From Oscillospiraceae bacterium (GTDB lineage Bacteria; Bacillota; Clostridia; Oscillospirales; UBA929), in NCBI GenBank assembly GCA_031271325.1, contig JAISVY010000005.1, positions 1 through 5,858 on the forward strand: a stretch of DNA of 5,858 bases, written 5' to 3'. How positions within the stretch are numbered: the first letter of the stretch is position 1; each line of letters opens with the position of its first letter. The notes under the pieces are model-generated. The model searched no databases and was not told the origin of the DNA. It saw only the letters and a list, made by a program, of their open reading frames with translations. The position numbers and the translations under genes were made by a program. Shown piece by piece: positions 3,501 to 5,858 of this stretch.

Positions 3501-5858
3501 AGACGTTCTCTTGGCGCGAACCTACCCGATAACGCGCTCGATGTACCAAGCGGAGTTTGAAAGCGCGCTCTCCCGCGACGAACGCAACGCACACCTCGTC
3601 CCGCTGGGCGAACCCGAACCCGAAATGCCATCGCATATGGATTCGGAGGACACGCTTACCGAAACGGAAATGGAGGTTTTTTTCAACGAGCCTGCCGAGC
3701 CGGTGGAGCTTGACTTCGACGCCGTGGCGCAGACGGTCTTGGCGCGCGTCATGGCGGACGCGGACTATGCCAAAGCCCTTGCGGACGCGCCAAACCGCGC
3801 CTCCCTCCGCAACCCCTGCGGTTGGGCGCTGGAACAGTCCATCGGCGACCATGAGCGGGACGAGCCGGAGGTTTTCCGTCGTTACCTCGTCGATGAGGAT
3901 TTCAACGACAGGCTGTTTACGTATGTCCATCACCAGTCTTGGGCAAACAGGCCGGTGCCGGAAGCGGTCACGGAGCAGCCCGATACGGCTATAGCGGACA
4001 AACCGCTGTACCAAGTGGGCGATACCTTTTACCGGGAGGACGGCAAGCCCTATATCGTCAAATGGATAGGCGTCAATGAAATCAGCTACTATTCCCCGGA
4101 TACGCCGTATATCTCGGCGCTGATGAAAATACCAGCCTTTGAAGCCCTGCTTCGCGAAAACCATCAGCCTATACCCGTGACCCCGCTGCCGGACGGCTTC
4201 CACGAGATAACCGACCCCGCAGAGGTTGCGGAGATTGAGGAAATCTTCGGCGGTCAGGAGCAAACGAAGCCGATTGCGGTTATCGACAATGTATCCCGCA
4301 ATAACTTCAACCTGTTTGCGCTGACTTTCCCCCGGCTGATAGACGGAACATACCAGTCCATGACGTTTAAGGACGCCAACAACCGCGAATTGTCTGTTTC
4401 ATACGCCAACACTGACGCTGACATCATAACCCTTGACGTTTCATACACCAAGCACGACGGGCACACAGCGTTCGCGCCGATGATTCAGTTCTATGTCAAT
4501 CATGAACAGCGAATGCTCACCGTCAACGGTTACGCCGACGACGACAGAAATGAGGACGCGGGATTCCTTCGGCTTGCGGACGGAGATCAGCTATCCGAGC
4601 TGAACGTCAGGGCTTTCGGCTATCTCTGCAATATCAGGAATATCGGCTTCGACCTGAAAAATCCTGCCGAGGCCGAGGTGTTCCTTGACGCGGAAGGGAA
4701 TCCGCTCCCCGCCGAACCCAAAGCGGATATTGCGGCGTTCTTGAAAGAGCGGGTAGACCGTGAATCAGACGCCCACGGGCGCGTTCAGGCGTCTATGTTC
4801 GCCCCGGTTCCGGAGCCGGAGCGGAAACCCGCCGCGACGCAAAAGCCCGTAAACTTCCGCATCACGGACGACCACCTCGGCGAGGGCGGCGCGAAACTGA
4901 AATTCCGCGGCAATCTGGAGGCTATCCGCACACTGCACGATATTGAGTTTGACAAGCGGAGCGCCACGCCGCAGGAACAGGAGATACTTTCCCGCTACGT
5001 CGGATGGGGCGGTCTGCCGCAGGCGTTCGACGCGGACAACAAGCAATGGGAAAACGAGTACCTTGAACTGAGCGCCGCGCTCTCGCCGGAGGAATACGCA
5101 TTGGCGCGGGCGAGTACGCTCAACGCGCACTATACCTCGCCCCTCGTCATAAAGGCCATCTATGAAACCGTGGAGCGCATGGGCTTTAAGGCCGGGAACA
5201 TACTGGAGCCGTCCTGCGGCGTCGGTAATTTCTTCGGCTTGCTGCCCGACAGCATGGCAAAATCCAAGCTCTACGGTGTGGAGCTGGACAGCGTGACGGC
5301 GCGGATCGCCAAACAGCTCTACCCGCAGGCGAACATCAAGGAAATGGGCTTTGAGAAAACCGATATGCCCGATTCCTTCTTTGACCTCGCCGTGGGAAAC
5401 GTCCCTTTCGGGCAGTACAACGTCCCGGATAAACGCTATGACAAGCACAAATTCAGCATCCACGATTACTTTTTCGCCAAATCCTTAGACCAAGTGCGCC
5501 CGGGCGGCGTTATCGCGTTCGTCACGTCCAAGTACACGATGGACAAGCAGAATCCCGAAGTGCGGAAGTATATCGCGCAGAGGGCGGAACTGCTGGGCGC
5601 TGTCCGTCTGCCGAACGACGCTTTTCTCAAAAACGCCGGTACGGAAACCACGATGGATATTCTGTTCCTACAGAAACGTGACCGGCCTATGGACATTGAA
5701 CCCGATTGGGTGCATTTGGGGCTGACGGAGGACAATCTGCCCGTAAACCGATACTTCCTCGATAACCCGGAAATGCTTCTCGGCACGATGGCGCTGGATA
5801 AGCACATGAACGACAAGTACGGGCGAAACGATGTAACGGCCTGTCTGCCGATAGAGGG
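1..5858 (+). CDS. Giant polyvalent ICE protein: ArdC/LtrC-like region, repeat modules, MutS-I-like domain, N6-adenine DNA methylase (partial at both ends)
   Basis: Frame 1 is open across the whole window without a stop: 1952 codons, with start and stop codons outside. Residue numbers in this annotation count from the first base. Domains in order: ArdC/LtrC-like N-terminal region (1-184); disordered linker (186-343); tandem modules A (363-507) and B (600-724); a clamp-type motif (867-871); a MutS domain I-like segment (1060-1120); two YQxGDT modules (from 1125 and 1337) around an unassigned block (1237-1314); and an N6-adenine methylase (1619 to end) with EPSCGVGNF and NVPF. This architecture is known from ICE proteins of gut Clostridia, often annotated as N-6 DNA methylase, DEAD/DEAH helicase or SNF2 helicase. 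In those a helicase part usually follows the methylase, but none is visible here. The likely role is cytoplasmic protection or processing of element DNA during conjugation (inference). The gene contains a second gene, tnpV, in frame 2. The strand and frame call is very secure; the biological role is less so. Confidence 0.95.
578..584 (+). promoter_or_regulatory. Shine-Dalgarno sequence of the nested tnpV gene
   Basis: AAAGGAG lies 11 bases before the ATG at 596, a workable spacing for a Firmicute ribosome binding site. It favours that ATG over the TTG at 557, which has no such site. In the giant frame the same bases are read as part of A-E-R-S-E-N, so an internal ribosome binding site sits inside an actively translated gene. 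Confidence 0.7.
596..964 (+). CDS. tnpV: TnpV-family transposon-encoded protein, nested in frame 2 of the giant gene
   Basis: This is a complete 122-residue reading frame from ATG 596 to TAG 962-964, shifted by one base relative to the surrounding gene. It matches the TnpV family (first known from Tn4451-type mobilizable transposons of Clostridium) along its length. Visible blocks are the N-terminal LTYTQAGDYLLPNI (7-20), the core GRYGRMRKAFLKEHRP (34-49) followed by ITYSRLLLTEKL, and a C-terminal end with W, MN, a helical QAEEMVLNELIY and two last residues. The size is typical (about 120 aa). The start was chosen because AAAGGAG precedes it by 11 bases and because the family usually begins shortly before the GDYY/LP block. 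TnpV is a small transposon accessory protein; an excisionase-like or regulatory role has been suggested but I know of no proven function. A perfect hairpin begins 8 bases past the stop. The intact family signature over the whole length indicates that selection on this frame is or was real. Whether it is translated today cannot be told from sequence alone. Confidence 0.85.
   Translation: MTEAIPLTYTQAGDYLLPNIRLNEPPRELTEPLGRYGRMRKAFLKEHRPITYSRLLLTEKLFPHLREVEASSAARMEQVMTALTERNTLPDKATDPMGWTAAMNALKAQAEEMVLNELIYSD
973..1001 (+). terminator. Terminator-like hairpin just downstream of tnpV
   Basis: GAGCCGCCGCCC (973-984) and GGGCGGCGGCTC (990-1001) are perfect reverse complements, separated by a 5-base loop GGACA. 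This gives a 12-bp stem, nearly all G-C, beginning 8 bases after the tnpV stop. Only a short TTT follows (1005-1007), so it lacks the U-tract of a standard intrinsic terminator. It may be a decayed terminator or an mRNA stabiliser. It is read through in the giant frame as D-E-P-P-P-G-Q-G-G-G-S. Confidence 0.5.
1029..1049. repeat. 21-bp perfect palindrome at the linker/module junction
   Basis: CTTTTCCCAA (1029-1038) and TTGGGAAAAG (1040-1049) are perfect reverse complements around a single central C at 1039. As DNA it is an odd-centred dyad of the type bound by dimeric regulators. As RNA it could form an 8-bp stem with a 5-base loop. It encodes F-S-Q-L-G-K at the point where the disordered linker ends and folded sequence resumes. 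No function can be assigned. Confidence 0.6.
1087..1521 (+). repeat. Internal module, copy A
   Basis: Residues 363-507 are the first of two related modules. Landmarks: DEVDAILRDGG (364-374), a central DFLRDEYLLGRHG (407-419), then FSFGNRNVCAWYTAEGVELA, and a C-terminal helix W464-x5-R470 ending in LMREGRY (474-480), followed by a YELALEYERI helix and WTFYRD. The order DE(V/I)DA-GG, F-EY-G-G, aromatic beta stretch, W-R-L(M/V)REGRY is repeated in copy B. Modules of this kind recur in large ICE proteins of gut Clostridia, sometimes in several copies. Their biochemical role is unknown to me. The 92 or so residues between A and B are charged and include a proline-rich stretch (PPVIPPGGG). Confidence 0.65.
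1798..2172 (+). repeat. Internal module, copy B
   Basis: Residues 600-724 repeat the plan of copy A: DEIDALLTRGG (601-611), DFFKWEYGHGGGTWGY (635-650), an aromatic/glycine beta stretch NGWYNAEPGKGVTL, and W681-x5-R687 leading to QLVREGRY (690-697), then an acidic helix and NNFYANLP. Similarity to A is clear at the landmarks but low between them, so the duplication is old or the two copies were joined separately. Copy B is the better match to the form I remember from relatives, with the EYG-GG signature intact. In copy A the corresponding stretch reads EYLLGRHG and is partly degenerate. Confidence 0.65.
2599..2613 (+). other. Candidate sliding-clamp (DnaN) binding motif QISLF
   Basis: Residues 867-871 read Q-I-S-L-F, directly followed by D-L-G. 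The bacterial beta-clamp binding consensus is QL(S/D)LF, and QISLF departs only by a conservative Ile for Leu. The motif sits in a probable inter-domain linker between a charged stretch (ASPRRELVEDLRD) and another variable region, which is the usual placement for functional clamp-binding peptides. Such a peptide would tether the giant protein to the replication clamp in the recipient or donor. This is inferred from a five-residue motif, which can arise by chance. Confidence 0.4.
3178..3360 (+). other. MutS domain I-like segment with the F-x-E signature
   Basis: Residues 1060-1120 begin LYRAGDFYEFRG, continue with a helix and AAFLEADTVWRGG, then YGFPAHRLAEIGQRLAEAGY and TVSLFEE. This parallels the mismatch-recognition domain of MutS block by block: FYRMGDFYE, helix, LDISLTKR, M-A-G-I-P-Y-H-A, L-A-K-L-x-x-x-G, V-A-I-C-E-Q. 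The F-x-E pair that inserts at mismatches in MutS (Phe36/Glu38 in E. coli) is kept here as F1066 and E1068. The fold match is judged by eye from pattern order; no MutS clamp, connector or ATPase domain follows. In this family the segment presumably senses or binds DNA structure, but that is inference. Confidence 0.55.
3373..3588 (+). repeat. YQxGDT small beta module, copy 1
   Basis: Residues 1125-1196 start YQAGDTVWLDNREFRIESIG, a compact run of short beta strands, and end in YQAEFESALSRDERN. The opening pattern YQxGDT, an acidic turn, then F/Y-R/I-V and I-G recurs at residue 1337. The shape resembles small beta-barrel accessory domains, but no named family is claimed. It follows directly on the MutS-like segment and may be part of the same structural unit. 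Confidence 0.4.
3709..3942 (+). other. Unassigned conserved-looking helical block
   Basis: Residues 1237-1314 are rich in predicted helix: LDFDAVAQTVLARVMADADY, then KALADAPNRASLRNPCGWAL, EQSIGDHERDEPEVFRRY and FNDRLFTYVHHQSW. Conserved-looking features are the N-P-C-x-W-A-L turn and the D-E-P-E-V-F/Y helix. I recall similar blocks in other ICE proteins of this kind at the same place, between the YQxGDT modules, but know no name or function for it. Confidence 0.4.
4009..4164 (+). repeat. YQxGDT small beta module, copy 2
   Basis: Residues 1337-1388 begin YQVGDTFYREDGKPYIVKWIG and continue NEISYYSPDTPYISALMKIP, then a short helix EALLREN. The opening repeats residues 1125-1144, with the same spacing from YQxGDT to a hydrophobic strand and I-G. 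Similarity fades after about 25 residues. A chance resemblance between two short beta stretches cannot be excluded. Confidence 0.35.
4342..4650 (+). other. Beta-rich region, weakly DUF6908/DUF1249-like
   Basis: Residues 1448-1550 alternate short hydrophobic strands: the core is ELSVSYANTDADIITLDVSY, followed by T-K-H-D-G-H, then MIQFYVNHEQRMLTVNGY. The order 'strand, D-I-x-x-L-x-V-S-Y-T-K-x-x-G, then I-x-F-x-V' resembles the strand-turn-strand pattern of DUF6908/DUF1249-type proteins (I-S-I-S-H-T-Y-x-Q-N-G-D). The characteristic D-P-E/Q motifs are not clear. The assignment is weak; the region is otherwise unassigned. Confidence 0.25.
4855..5858 (+). other. N6-adenine DNA methylase domain of the giant protein (cut by window end)
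   Basis: Residues 1619-1952 form a SAM-dependent amino-methyltransferase. A lead-in helix and a Y-V-G-W-G-G-L-P block are followed by a motif X-like AHYTSPLVI (1709-1717), motif I EPSCGVGNF (1736-1744) that binds S-adenosylmethionine, an acidic residue after the next strand (YGVELD, motif II) and catalytic motif IV N-V-P-F (1800-1803, followed by G). Downstream are HDYFFAKSLDQVRPGGVIAF and TETTMDILFLQKR. All expected parts are present, so the domain is probably active. NVPF in place of NPPY/F is typical of this ICE/phage (DarB-like) methylase group. The likely role is to modify adenines in element DNA so that host restriction does not cut it, or to form a helicase-methylase antirestriction unit. 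The window ends at CLPIE shortly after the methylase core. Confidence 0.9.

Noticed and set aside
3557..3994. A 145-codon + strand frame overlapping the giant gene, like tnpV does
   Set aside because: Its translation is an Arg/Ser/Thr-rich string with no globular pattern, while frame 1 is normal there. Unlike tnpV it matches no family and frame 1 shows no composition shift.
3214..4263. A 349-codon open frame on the - strand
   Set aside because: It lies fully opposite the MutS-like to beta-module region, whose + frame is clearly protein-like. The - translation is Arg/Val/Gly-rich with no family pattern. It is a shadow of GC-rich codons, as are the other long - strand frames at 1108-1884, 1900-2673 and 4765-5463.
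4855..5858. Helicase (SNF2/DEAD) domain
   Set aside because: It is expected from the family architecture, but no Walker A (GxGKT/S) or DExx motif is seen before the window ends.
1..5858. CRISPR arrays, tRNA or rRNA genes, insertion sequence ends, attachment sites, promoters
   Set aside because: No regularly spaced direct repeats, cloverleaf-like patterns, terminal inverted repeats or AT-rich promoter regions were found. The window is continuous coding sequence.

Overview
The window is one uninterrupted coding region on the + strand. Reading frame 1 has no stop codon from the first base to the last (1952 complete codons plus 2 bases), so it is an internal piece of a very large gene whose start and stop both lie outside. 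The protein is a multidomain 'polyvalent' protein of the type carried by integrative conjugative elements (ICEs, Tn1549/CTn-like) of gut Clostridia. In such proteins, antirestriction-like regions, repeated accessory modules, an N6-adenine DNA methylase and usually a helicase form one chain. The GC content is roughly 55-60% by eye. Together with the AAGGAG-type ribosome binding site and the relatives recalled from memory, this suggests a GC-rich Clostridia/Oscillospirales-like Firmicute or a mobile element from one. That host call is inference. Layout: codons 1-184 (nt 1-552) are the end of an ArdC/LtrC-like N-terminal region. Codons 186-343 (nt 556-1029) are a low-complexity linker. Codons 363-507 and 600-724 are two diverged copies of one module. 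A linker around codon 867 carries a QISLF sliding-clamp-type motif, and an unassigned region follows. Codons 1060-1120 resemble the mismatch-recognition domain of MutS and keep its F-x-E signature. Two small YQxGDT modules (codons 1125 and 1337 onward) flank an unassigned block rich in predicted helix (1237-1314). A weak DUF6908/DUF1249-like region comes next. An N6-adenine methylase (motif I EPSCGVGNF, motif IV NVPF) fills codons 1619 to the window end. A helicase would be expected downstream but is not in the window. The most notable feature is a complete tnpV-family gene (nt 596-964, 122 aa) inside the giant gene, on the same strand in another frame. It has its own Shine-Dalgarno sequence (578-584), and a perfect 12-bp GC-rich hairpin begins 8 bases after its stop codon (973-1001), followed by a 21-bp palindrome (1029-1049). 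The linker of the giant protein is therefore tnpV read in the wrong frame. This looks like a transposon accessory gene captured intact as a domain-joining spacer while remaining potentially expressible. Working together, the giant protein plausibly protects or processes incoming element DNA during conjugative transfer, by antirestriction and methylation, with possible recruitment to the replication clamp and a DNA-structure-sensing module. TnpV is a small transposon-associated protein of unproven function. No RNA genes, CRISPR arrays, insertion sequence ends or attachment sites were found.
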